Below are positions 35,365 through 47,500 of a stretch of DNA of 64,000 nucleotides, one piece after another. The stretch is from NCBI RefSeq assembly GCF_041381155.1, contig NC_091143.1, forward strand, positions 25,261,695 to 25,325,694, read 5' to 3'. Position 1 is the stretch's first letter; every line of letters starts with the position of its first letter. A program made the translations under genes and the position numbers. The notes under the pieces were generated by a model. It made no database searches and had not been told where the DNA came from. It worked only from the letters and a program-made list of their open reading frames with translations. Source of the DNA: Argopecten irradians (lineage: Eukaryota; Mollusca; Bivalvia; Pectinida; Pectinidae).

Positions 35365-36930
35365 AACAAGAGGCCCAAAGGGCCTTAACGGTCATCTGAC
35401 TACCTTGGCCATAGTAAAATTAATTATATATGGTGTCCCTTTGTCAGGACCATGTCAGGATCATTTTCAATTTCTTTTCAACAAATTTTATTTCAAACAA
35501 GAGGCCCAAGGGCCTTAACATATAGGAAATTAATTAGATATATATAGTGTCATGGTAGTCATCTTCGATTTGGGATCAACCAGATCTAGATGTAACAATA
35601 CTTTGTCTGGGACCATAATCAGGATCGTTTCATGCAAGTTTCAGCCAAATCGCACCGGCAGAACTTGAGAAGAAGTTCAAAATGCGTTTTCAAGATGGCG
35701 GCTGTGGCGGCCATCTTGGATTTTGGATCAACCCGAAAAATAACAACACTTTGTCGGGACCATGTCAGGATCATTTCACTCAAGTTTCAGCCAAATCGCA
35801 CCGGTAGAACTTGAGAAGAAGTTCAGAAATGTGTTTTCAAGATGGCGGCTGTGGCGGCCATCTTGGATTTTGGATCAACCCGAAAAATAACAACACTTTG
35901 TCGGGACCATGTCAGGATCATTTCATGCAAGTTTCAGCCAAATCGCACCGGTAGAACTTGAGAAGAAGTTCAAAATGTGTTTTCAAGATGGCGGTTGTGG
36001 CGGCCATCTTGGATTTCGGATCGACCCGAAAAATAACAACACTTTGTCGGGACCATGTCAGGATCATTTCATGCAAGTTTCAGCCAAATCGCACCGGTAG
36101 AACTTGAGAAGAAGTTCAAAATGTGTTTTCAAGATGGCGGCTGTGGCGGCCATCTTGGATTTCGGATCGACCCGAAAAAATAACAACACTTTGTTGGGAC
36201 CATGTCAGGATCATTTCATGCAAGTTTCAGCCAAATCGCACTGGTAGAACTTGAGAAGAAGTTCAAAATGTGTTTTCAAGATGGCGGCTGTGGCGGCCAT
36301 CTTGGATTTTGGATCAACCCGAAAAATAACAAACACTTTGTCGGGACCATGTCAGGATCATTTCACTCAAGTTTCAGCCAAATCGCACCGGTAGAACTCG
36401 AGAGAAGTTTTCAAAATGTGTTTTCAAGATGGCGGCTGTGGCGGCCATCTTGGATTTCGGATCGACCCGAAAAATAACAACACTTTGTCGGGGACCATGT
36501 CAGGATCATTTCACGCAAGTTTCAGCCAAATCGCACCGGTAGAACTTGAGAAGAAGTTCAAAATGTGTTTTCAAGATGGCGGCTGTGGCGGCCATCTTGG
36601 ATTTCGGATCGACCCGAAAAAATAACAACACTTTGTCGGGACCATGTCAGGATCATTTCATGCAAGTTTCAGCCAAATCGCACCGGTTAGTAGAACTTGA
36701 GAAGAAGTTCAAAATGTGTTTTTCAAGATGGCGGCTGTGGCGGCCATCTTGGATTTCGGATCGACCCGAAAAAATAACAACACTTTGTCGGGACCATGTC
36801 AGGATCATTTCACGCAAGTTTCAGCCAAATCGCACCAGTAGAACTTGAGAAGAAGTTCAAAATGTGTTATCAAGATGGCGGCTCTGTGGCGGCCATATTG
36901 GATTTCGGATCGACCCGAAAAATAACAAAA
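35365..36930 (-). mobile_element. AAGGCCC-hairpin element with nine 146-bp units
   Basis: Opens with 'acaagaggcccaaagggcctt' (and a second such hairpin near 35497). It is followed from about 35590 by nine tandem units of 145-150 bp. Each unit holds 'aacactttgtcgggaccatgtc', 'tttcagccaaatcgcacc', 'cttgagaagaagttc', and an inverted pair aagatggcggc / gcggccatctt. The units are highly alike, so the array expanded recently. Overlapping open frames read the same repeat and are not genes. The hairpin-near-terminus plus internal tandem repeats fits non-autonomous Helentron-like elements (inference). Confidence 0.8.
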
Positions 36931-39438
36931 CCTTCCCAAAGGAAAGTTTACATGAATTTTGCCTATAATCAACAAAAGGGCCAGTCAAATTATCACAGTT
37001 GAAAATATAATTTTCTACATAGAGTATGTTTCAATCATATCAGTGACGTTGACCACAATCCCAAGCAAGCAGTAAGAAAGGTGCCCATAAAGTATAATGT
37101 TGTTGCTCATAAAAGGCCCCAGAGTTCTGCCTGGATAAAGAGCAACCAAGATTTGTTGAAGTGGGCGACTTTGACCTATATTCAAGGTCACTGGGGATAA
37201 GACTAAAACCTTTATATATAAATGACATATTGTTGGTATAAAAAAATCATCGAGATCTGATATGGGGTGTAGAGCAAGTTGGGATGAATAACCTCAACTC
37301 CGATATATATTCTAACCTTCATTCCAGTCACAGAGGCCATACAAATTCATCTCTGGGCACATACACCGACTTGTCCCATTGATCATTCATGAATTTTTTA
37401 AGACACCAAACTGATGTAGTAAAAGGATGACCTTCCAAATTATGATGTCACAATGACATCAATCACCTGACTAACAGTAAGTCATACTTTACCCCCATTG
37501 TTTTGGTATCTCTAAACCCCTGTATTCATTACATGTACTACGAATGTATACACAACAACAAATCTGAATATGCAGTGTTCAAAAGTTTAATCATTATTCT
37601 GAGACAAAACAGAACGATTATCATTATCAGTATTGTTATTAGTACGACTATACTAACAATGTGTATAAAATAATGATTGTAACATCTAACTTTATCCTGA
37701 AGAGGTGGATTATCAGGGATTTATAAATTTATTTCCATGATGACCAGCTCCAATGGGTACCATCTCAAAATATCATTTGGGAAAATTATGGTAGACCACA
37801 GAATATTCATATACAATGTACATCGTCTCATTATAGCTGGAATTTTGCATACCACAGAGAAATCTCCCTTGCAGGTAGGTATCAATTGTGACGTAATTAC
37901 TAAGTGAGCAAAAATTACGTTCTTTTCTCTGAAAAATATTATGTTGCACTCATAAATGCATGAAGTAACAATCAGTAACTATCGCAAGGGCAGATAATCC
38001 TGTAATATGCAAATACAGAATAGTGAACTTTACAGTGGATTCTCGCTGAAGCATACTACCAAAAATTTTGACCTGGGATCTCATCCTATCACACAAAAAT
38101 GAATGATAAATCCATCTGTTGTTAATGTACATTGTTTACAATGAAAACCCACATCAAAATTTAATTAATTAATTGTAAAAGCAAAACCCAAATTTTAATA
38201 ATTTAATATTGGGTTTTAATGATAAAAGAGTATCAAAAATACAATGACATTAAAAAATTTACAGAAACTTTAATAGTAAATATCTGGACTACAAAAGTAT
38301 TTCCAGTACACAAGTTATGAGAATAAGAATATTGAAAAATATCTTTATATTAGAAAATCAAAATTGTCTACTTTACTTGCTCTACATGTACAAGATGTCA
38401 CAATTTTTATGTACACGTAAACTGAACATATCAATAATAACATAAGCAGTCAAACATGCTTTAGACTTCAAAATCCTGAGAACAGTAATCTGATTTTGAC
38501 TTCTTACAGTACAAAGATGTCTATTTCTCTCCGATATAATAGATACACAAAGTACATTATGTATGTACACCTCTTAAAAAATTATTGTGTATGCAAATTC
38601 ATTTTGTAACACATATGTAATAACAAATATTATTCAGCACAGGGACCTGGCACGAAAATTTTTAACCAACAGTATACATATATATATTATAGTATCAAGG
38701 GTATGAACTCGGCGGTCGAAAAAAATGGACCTTTTTTTTTTAAACCGTGATTATTTCAATAAATGGGCTCTACACATCATTGACGTATATCTGACCTTAA
38801 AGAGAAATAATTTATCTTTCCATTGAGTGCTTGATGAACAAAATTGGCCAAGTATTGACGAAGTTATGGCTTTATGAATCGGGAAATTTACGAAAAATAT
38901 GCTAGGTAGACATTTCCCTGTCTGGTTGAAATGTTGTCTCGCCTCTAATGGGTACCTCAATAACCAAGCCAAAATCATAAAATCTATGCTGTTGGTGGTA
39001 AGCAGTACCCATAACTGTGTTCATCAACAATCTCCTTTGGAGGTGTCATGACCGGCACTTTGTAGAAACTCAATTTAAACATCGTGTAGCTCACTTACTT
39101 TAACCATCACCGCCATGTTCATTTTTCTCTCAGAATGCCTCTCGATTTTACATATCGTGACTGCATTATGTAAATTATTTAGAGTTGTGCTTGTCGGTAA
39201 AATCGAGAGAAGCGTTCTGAAGAACAAATGTGTCATTCAATTTTAGATTGATAATCTTGATTGTTATGTTCTATAGTTTAACATACTGGTAGTCATCTTC
39301 AAGCTAACCAGAATACTTTCTCCAGTACCAAATACCCCAGTTGTAGTCTCAACCACTTAAGCATGAAATGAATCCTTTGTTATATAGAGATGATATTGCA
39401 GTGTCAAAAACTACTCATTTCCCTACAACAACTCGATA
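36931..39438. other. Intergenic stretch with scattered repeat pieces
   Basis: Near 37130-37210 there is a short 'actttgacctatattcaaggtcac' piece of the 56893 family. 39130-39151 and 39197-39220 form a 22-bp hairpin (tcagaatgcctctcgatttt and its near complement). Otherwise I see nothing. Confidence 0.45.
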
Positions 39439-39540
39439 TCAGTTAGAATCTAGACTAAAACCAAATAAATTTTCAGCAGCATCAGCTAGCTTCTGCATGG
39501 CCATTGAGATTGCCTTTCCTTCCACCTTTGAGGATGTCGT
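39439..39540 (-). CDS. Possible terminal exon of the kelch gene
   Basis: Acceptor ttcatcttcag| at 39541 opens a 102-nt frame of 33 residues (TTSSKVEGKAISMAMQKLAD onward) ending in TGA. It looks like an amphipathic helix. However, splicing from the donor at 41327 would enter in phase 1 and instead give DDILKGGRKG and a stop at 39482. The two readings cannot both be right. The link to the kelch gene is by position and splice signals only. Confidence 0.35.
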   Translation of the reverse strand, partial: TTSSKVEGKAISMAMQKLADAAENLFGFSLDSN

Positions 39541-39960
39541 CTGAAGATGAATGAGAATAATCTTTAATAATCAATATCTAAAACTCTATAATGTATTTCA
39601 ATGCAATAGTATAACTTCTGGCATTTTTACCAACTGAAATGAGACTCTCAGATATTACTTTACTTTATTTGTTTTTAATCTTTACATCAACAAGAGATCT
39701 GTGAAATAGTGGTAACAAAATCAATGAAGTAAATCCAAGATTGGGGCCTGTCAGCCATGTTGTTGACTGATTAGTCCTAAAATGCATTTAAATATAATTA
39801 ACTACTGTCCTAAGGGACCTACGTATGAATAAAATAACAATAGAGGAAGCCATGGCTGGCCTTTATAATATATTTACCTGTCTGTAGTATGCATGTATCA
39901 TTGTGTGTTACATTTACAATACCTGTTTTGTCATTTGGTAAAGTGTATCCTTGGGTTTAA

Positions 39961-41326
39961 TTTACCTGTCTCCAGTATAAGTGTATCATTGTGTGCTATA
40001 TTTACCTGTCTTCAGTATAAGTGTATCGTTGTGTTATATTTACCTGTCTTCAGTATAAGTGTATCATTGTGTGCTATATTTACCTGTCTTCAGTATAAGT
40101 GTATCATTGTGTATAATATTTACCTGTCTTCAGTATAAGTGTATCATTGTGTATAATATTTACCTGTCTTCAGTATAAGTGTATCATTGTGTATAATATT
40201 TACCTGTCTTCAGTATAAGTGTATCTTTGCATTATATTTACCTGTCTTCAGTATAAGTGTATCGTTTGTGTTATATTTACCTGTCTTCAGTATAAGTGTA
40301 TCATTGTACATGTGTTATATTTACCTGTCTTCAGTATAAGTGTATCATTGTGTGTAATATTTACCTGTCTTCAGTATAAGTGTATCATTGTGTTATATTT
40401 ACCTGTCTTCAGTATAAGTGTATCATTGTGTGCTGTATTTACCTGTCTTCAGTATAAGTGTATCGTTGTGTAATATATTTACCTGTCTTCAGTATAAGTG
40501 TATCTTTGCGTGTAATATTTACCTGTCTTCAGTATAAGTGTATCATTGTGTGCTATATTTACCTGTCTTCAGTATAAGTGTATCGTTGTGTTATATTTAC
40601 CTGTCTTCAGTATAAGTGTATCATTCTGTTATATTTACCTGTCTTCAGTATAAGTGTATCATTGTGTTATATTTACCTGTCTTCAGTATAAGTGTATCAT
40701 TGTGTGTTATATTTACCTGTCTTCAGTATAGTGTATCGTTGTGTGTATATATTTACCTGTCTTCAGTATAAGTGTATCATTGTGTTATTTTACCTCTTCG
40801 TATTTTATTTGTGTTATATTTACCTGTCTTCAGTATAAGTGTATCGTTGTGTTATATTTACCTGTCTTCAGTATAATGTTTTTGTTATATTTACCTGTCT
40901 TCAGTATAAGTGTATCATTGTGTGTAATATTTACCTGTCTTCAGTATAAGTGTATCGTTGTGTTATATTTACCTGTCTTCAGTATAAGTGTATCATTGTG
41001 TGCTATATTTACCTGTCTTCAGTATAAGTGTATCGTTGTGTTATATTTACCTGTCTTCAGTATAAGTGTATCATTGTGTGCTATATTTACCTGTCTTCAG
41101 TATAAGTGTATCATTGTGTTATATTTACCTGTCTTCAGTATAAGTGTATCATTGTGTGCTGTATTTACCTGTCTTCAGTATAAGTGTATCGTTGTGTTAT
41201 ATTTACCTGTCTTCAGTATAAGTGTATCGTTGTGTTATATTTACCTGTCTTCAGTATAAGTGTATCATTGTATGTAATATATACATGTCTTCAGTATCAG
41301 TATATCGTTGTATGTAATATATTTAC
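39961..41326 (-). repeat. Minisatellite of kelch exon end plus splice donor
   Basis: About 34 units of 38-42 bp directly beyond the donor at 41327. In gene sense each unit reads aatgatacacttatactgaa then gacag|gtaaatat and a short variable tail (aacacaa, agcacacaa). The true exon end differs only slightly (aatgacacacttatactgaa). Nearly all units keep CAG|GTAAAT. The long plus-strand open frames here (e.g. 40741-41259, repeating TCLQYKCI) are a by-product of the period. Confidence 0.93.
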
Positions 41327-41501
41327 CTGTCTTCAGTATAAGTGTGTCATTTGTGTGTATTCTGACACTGCATGATCTCAGTACTAAAGTTACTGGTCCC
41401 TCCAAACATGATCAGTTTGTCCCCCAACACACCCACAGCTTGCTGACCGCGGCCACTTGGTACCTTGCCTTTTACTGTAGCCCGGTACCACTCCTTGGCA
41501 T
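41327..41501 (-). CDS. Kelch gene exon 7 (blade 6, interrupted)
   Basis: Acceptor ttgcag|. In the inherited frame it reads DAKEWYRATVKGKVPSGRGQ, KLIMFGGTSNFSTEIMQCQ and meets TGA at 41349-41347, twenty bases before the donor (CAG|GTAAAT at 41327). The +1 frame over the last 40 bases reads NDTLILKT, the pattern expected for the closing kelch strand. A small indel may have moved the ancestral frame into an early stop. Confidence 0.8.
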
Positions 41502-44500
41502 CTGCAAAATAGAAAACAAGATTAAATGAAAGAGATCTACATATCTATACATTATAGGTAGGACTAAAACGATTAGTCGAATAATCGGAGGCAATTAGAT
41601 TAATGAAATTATTCGCTAATAATCGATTAAAGAATTTATTAATCGTTAATTGTAACGTGCGTAGCAAGTGCATTGTAAGCTGAATAAGCGCGTTGATGGA
41701 TCATGGATTTCTGAGGAAGTCATTCTGACTGTAGTTTTATCTCTTTATGTACACATTTTGAACTCAACAAAGCATATTTGGTGTGAGAAATACTTGTTAA
41801 ATTACGTCTGTGTGGAAGTTAAAATCATTAATCAATGAGAAAGTGTATGTCATGAGAAAGCTTGCAACATGCTGTTCGCCAATTTTCACTAGGCAGCGAT
41901 CGGCTCCATGTTGTTACATCAGGGAGGCCTAATCGCCGCTGGGACACTCGGGAGCGGAAGTCTTGAACATTTCAATTTTACTATTGCATGTGTTTATCAT
42001 ATAAAAAGAATTTTTTTGGTCATATTCTAATTGAAGGTAAGAGTTGTTGCTTTATGTTATTTTTTTGATCACTGAAATAAAAAAGTTCATTGACGAAAAT
42101 TTGGTCATGTCGCACCGTGGCGATCCAATTTGGTTGATTAGTCGTACGTGTGAAGGTCACGTCAAAACAGTGGGTTAGCAGGCTGAATTTAAACAATGTT
42201 ACAGAAGATGATACACTAACAGGAACGAAATTCGGAACTTACTTAGGATAAAATACGTTTGTTTTGTCAATAAATCTATCCTTATTTATTGGTAGGCTTA
42301 TTTAATATAAGGCATGTGCTCAGTCATGTTGTAAAGTAGGTGTTATTATATTAGTTGATACCAATATAAGCTCATGTCTATTGTTCAATAGACTTTCATG
42401 ATGAAATCGGTCAATGACTTTAAAACCATACTTGGAACTAGCTTTTTTAACTGAAATATTGTAAACTTTACCCTTCCAAATGTACATATATCAATCTTCT
42501 TTTAAGTCAGTCTGTCGATGCTGACGATTAGGTAGCCATTTTATGGGAGCCTAGGGCGTGCAAGGGGTTATTTATTGTCATTTATTTAGTTTTTTTCTTC
42601 TGTGCTTTCATATTACCCTGCGAATATACTGTTCTATTGTCTAATTTAGGGAGGAAACATTACAGAAACCTGATTAATAATTCATTCAATGTCAAGTTGT
42701 CTCAACATGTTCCCACTAGCCACGCAAAGCTTACTTGCTAGATATTGACTACAGATTAATAATTTTTTCCCAGGTATTCAAATTTTCCTCATTCTCCAAA
42801 AGACCTTTTTTAATCCCGGTTCGAAACATTAAATCATACCAGATTTCTCTGCACAATACACACTCACCAAGGTCAAATATGTTAACATCATTAAAGTGCT
42901 GGTTTTCTTTCCCTCTCCCTCCCAGTACCACCACTCGGTTACCAACAGCTGACACTGTATGGAATGACCTTGGACTGGGTGAAACTCCTTTGCACTTCAT
43001 GTTCATATCCCATTTCCTTGTTTCTGGAACAAAGTTGTGAAAATTCATTTTGAATTCATAAATAATGATTATCATCAGCCTATCAGGACTATTCTAAAAT
43101 GAAATACTGATCTAAATCTTAGATGGAACTTGTACAATAATAGAGAAAAAGTTTTGTACTTGGTAATTTGTTCTTAAATTATGTTATTCATTCAGAATAA
43201 TAAATATTAATCAATATGAGGCAATACACAGTACATTTTGCTGGGTTAAACTTGCCTGTGGTACAGCCTGAATTAGGCTAGATTACATTAGAAAGCATAC
43301 TGATTGTATGTAAAAGTTACACATAAAATTGCAGCTGTCCCCCTTATCATTAAAAGATAATGAAAACCCTTCATCCTTTTACTTTGTGCTCAAAGTCTCA
43401 AACCATGTTTAATATGCAGTAATTGCTTTTATTATAAAAACAAAACATCATACCTGTATCAAAGATGTGGATGTCGTTTTGTCGATCCTCTGTGTCGCGT
43501 CCTCCCATGATCACCAGATTTTTACCAACAGCACAAAGACCATGGGCAGCTCGTGGGGTCGGCACTCCTAGATTCATCTGTAGAGGCTGTGACCACTGGC
43601 TGATCACTAACAAAACAAAAGTCAACCTAAGGAGGACCATTTTATTTTAGAGTGCAATCTCTTTGTTGTTCTTACAGCGGATCCTTGATAATTCAAACAC
43701 TTACGCCCCCAGCCCTAACACACTTGTATATTAATTTTGACTGTTGGTGTCCAGATTATTGCGGATCCACTGTAATTGTATAATTTTGGCTATACATGAC
43801 AATAAAATCTTCAAAAGGAGGACTCAAAGGTTCACAAAATAAAGAGTTTTCAGACAATATTTAATGTTAACAATACCTAATTGGCTATATTCCCGAGACA
43901 CTACGGCATACATTGTAAATACTATCCACTATCATACAGACAAGTTGAATGATTTAAATAGCAAGTAATCAACACAATGGATAGATGTACATAATTTAGT
44001 AGAAGCAATTAATACCAGTATCAAAGACAAAAAGATCATTAAACCAGCCAAATTCTGCAGCTTCCTGGTCCCCAGGGAGTTCATCCTCATCGTCTTCATC
44101 TTCATATTCTTCATCACCCTTGAGAAACAGCATCAAGAATAATGATGTCAATATTTAATGTCCTTTCAACATGACATACATTATAAGCATAAAACATTCC
44201 TTGTGTTAAAGATGCTCCACTGCCGACAGAGCATAAATGATGTTCATCATTTGAACAATGATTGGTGATTGTTGTTTAATCGTGTGTATATATATATATA
44301 TGCCTAATTAACACAAAAAAATAAAATGAAATAATTTATTTTGCCTTTGGTGCATGCACATTCAGTACTTCATTCCATATAGGATATAGTGCCACGGAAT
44401 TTTTTCAGGATGCAATTAATTATTTTTCATATTTTTAACTTGAAGTAAAATTAGAAGCTCAAACTTTTCAATGGTGGTAATGGTGTAAAGTAAGTAACTT

Positions 44501-47500
44501 TTGTAACAGAAGAAAAATGTTAAATTGTCTGTTCCTGTTTTTGATAGTGAAAAAATACCATTTGTCAGCGGTGGAGCATCTTTAAACTTTTTATTTTAGT
44601 GTTACAATACTGTATCATACCATGCTTATGTACATTAAGGGGTTATCTGCCCTTGCTGATAGGTATTAATTGTTTAATCAATTATATTTTGAATTGAAAA
44701 AGTGAATTTCACTCTCAAAATAATATTACTAACTAATAATTATATTTGTATATGATAGCAGTCATCCTTTGATTAAAATTATATATAATTAAGACATCTG
44801 ACAAAGGAAAGTGTTGATGTTCATTTATTTACCATTAATATCTTAATGCAAGGGAGATAACTATCATATACAATAAATAAACGCAACAAAATTTGCTGAA
44901 GCCAATATTCTTACATTTGTCTCATAGCCAAACTACAATAGTCTCCAACAACAAAATAAATCGAAAATTCAAAAACGTTTCCGATGATCAGTATCTTGTC
45001 AGAGTAAGCTTGATCAAATGACATAAATCTAACCTTGAAAGCTGGAGTTGTAATGATTGTCTTGTACTGACTTAGATTATTTAAGCTTTCTATTGAACAA
45101 GCTAATACTCATCAGAAATGTAATTGTTGCAAAAAGATAAAAATTGTAATTTTTAAAGTCAAGCAATCGATCTTGATGGTGAAATGAATGTTAACTTTAA
45201 GTAGTACATGGAAACATACATAAATTAATTATAAAGTGCTTTATGCACAGGATGCTTTTGGCTAGAAATATGATTGTACTAATTGGATTTTCTGCATAAA
45301 GTTGATAAAATATTTTAATAAAGCAATTGTTATGAATTTACAAATTACTTCATTTTTTACAACATTTCCCCACCCTCCCCAACACATTGATGTTGTAGAA
45401 ACACATATCTAATTGTTCTATAGCTCTTACATCATCTTCCATGGCTAGAGTAGCTTTTGGCCCAAATCCTCCAAAGAAATAGATCTTTGTATCTATAGCA
45501 ACCGATTGTAGCTTGTCTCTTGGGCATGGCCCATCTGCAGCTTGTATGCTGGACCAGGTCAGGGTTTCTGCAGAAAAGTAAACATAGATATATTTTTCAT
45601 GCATAAATGATCTTTCTCCTGTCCAATGACTTTAATCAAAAGGATGGACAAGTAAAAGGAGACAGCTAAATATCAAAGGCAAATACAAAACTAAATTTGT
45701 CATATATGGTCATATCTCTCATATGAATTTTTTTTTTATGTACTTACAATTGGGCAATTTGTTTGGTCCCAAATTAAAATCATCAGATAACTAGCAAAAA
45801 CTTGGAAAATATACAGAATTTGTATCCTAGGCTCTGTCCTGAGTCAATTAAATTTGTTAAATTTTATAGCATTCATTCGATGGAAAACAAAGACAAAAAA
45901 ACTTCATTTTCCCCAATCAAAGAGCCAAAACTTTAATCTTTGCAAGAAGGGGTAATCTCCAATAATTAAAACATTTAAATTAATCATGAGAAACAGTTTA
46001 CTTATATATTTATGAATTATTTTTTCAGTTATTGCTTGGATATAACAGGAAATTATAATTTTCCTCAATTAATCAAGAGGCAAAAACTTTGCCAACAGTA
46101 TTACTGCAGTACTAGTGATGATCAAACTTTTCAATATATTGTTAGTCTACTGGTAAATGAATTTTGCCTATTGTATTTGACCCAATAAGCGCCCAATGCA
46201 TTTAAAAAATGAAAAAAAAAAAAAACAAAAAAAACTTGTGCTTTGATAAGATGAAATTATTGCAAACCTATACAGTTTTGGTCTTTCTTTATGCCCGGGC
46301 GACTAAAATTGAAGCTTCAAAAGAGGGAGAGCGCTTTAGGGACATGGGCACTTATTGGGTCGAATATGGTATGTACAATATATTGTATACATGTAGAGAA
46401 CTCAACAGACGGTGTAGAGTGCACACGCCCCCAGTCTCTGTAAAAGCTGGGGATAAAAAGTTCAGTGTTTTTACATATTTAATTCATCACCTGTGTCAAA
46501 CACATGAAGATCTCCTAACCAGCCACAGTCCTGATTCAGGCCACCAAACAGATACAGTTTCTTCCCAACACAGGACAGGGTAGCGGCTGATCTTGGTGGC
46601 GGAGCGTCATTTTTATATGCAACTTTTTGCCAAGCCATGGTTTCTGAAAAAGACACAGAGTCATGCAGGTAATTTATGATATTAATAATCAAATATTCAT
46701 ATTTCCTGTCATACCATGAAGTAAAACTCACAGAGTGATTATGGCAATTAAAAACAGCTATCATGCATAGTCAACATACACAAAATTGGTACATGTTGGT
46801 GCTCCTCATTATCCAATTATTATAATTACAGTATGGACAAAATCCTTGGTCTCTTTGTATTGGTGTTTTTTTTATAATAACAACTACTCGCAATTTCCAG
46901 CTTGTGTGCACTTGATTTTTTTCAACTTCGTTAAACAGATAATTTCCTTTTCATAAAGTTGAAAAATCAAAGCAATTAATAGTAAAAGTTCTACATTAGT
47001 CATTACATTTCCGCTTATTAACACATACATTATTATGTTTTTTCATAAATTTAGCTTCCATTCAGGCTGACGTCACACTGGTCAGAACAAAAGATTAGGC
47101 CACGCCCACTGGTGGTTTAAATTGGTTTCGGTTTAGTAGAGCCATATAGTGAGAAAAATACAGGTAAGTTGATAACTATTGACACAGAAATGTCAACGAG
47201 AATTGGAAGATGTCATTGGAAAGGGAATTATCCCATCTCCATTTTGGTGTATGGCATATGATCGATTGAAAAATAAGGAAGAAATCATTAATTAAAAATT
47301 TACACTGTACAGTAATACAAAGCCAAACCACCAAAGTTAGACCACCAGTGGGTGGAGCTTAACTGGCCATTGTGACATCACTAATTACTGTATGAATGGG
47401 CTTATACCAAGCTAGCAGAGTTACGTTGGTCCGACGTCATTTTCAGTCGGCTAGGTCGCAGTCGCATTTCTTACGTTTCTTCGACGTTGGACAAACGTCG

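Noticed and set aside
35632-36848. Several 60-100-residue frames (MSGSFHASFSQIAP type)
   Set aside because: Translation of the 146-bp tandem units in different frames; not conserved as protein.
40741-41259. 172-residue plus-strand open frame with repeating TCLQYKCI
   Set aside because: It reads through the splice-donor minisatellite, has no unique sequence and lies antisense to the kelch gene.
41555-42160. hAT-like terminus 'aggactaaaacgattagtcgaataatcg' in a kelch intron
   Set aside because: Only one end is recognisable. The possible partner 'gttgattagtcgtacg' near 42133 is too weak to define an element.
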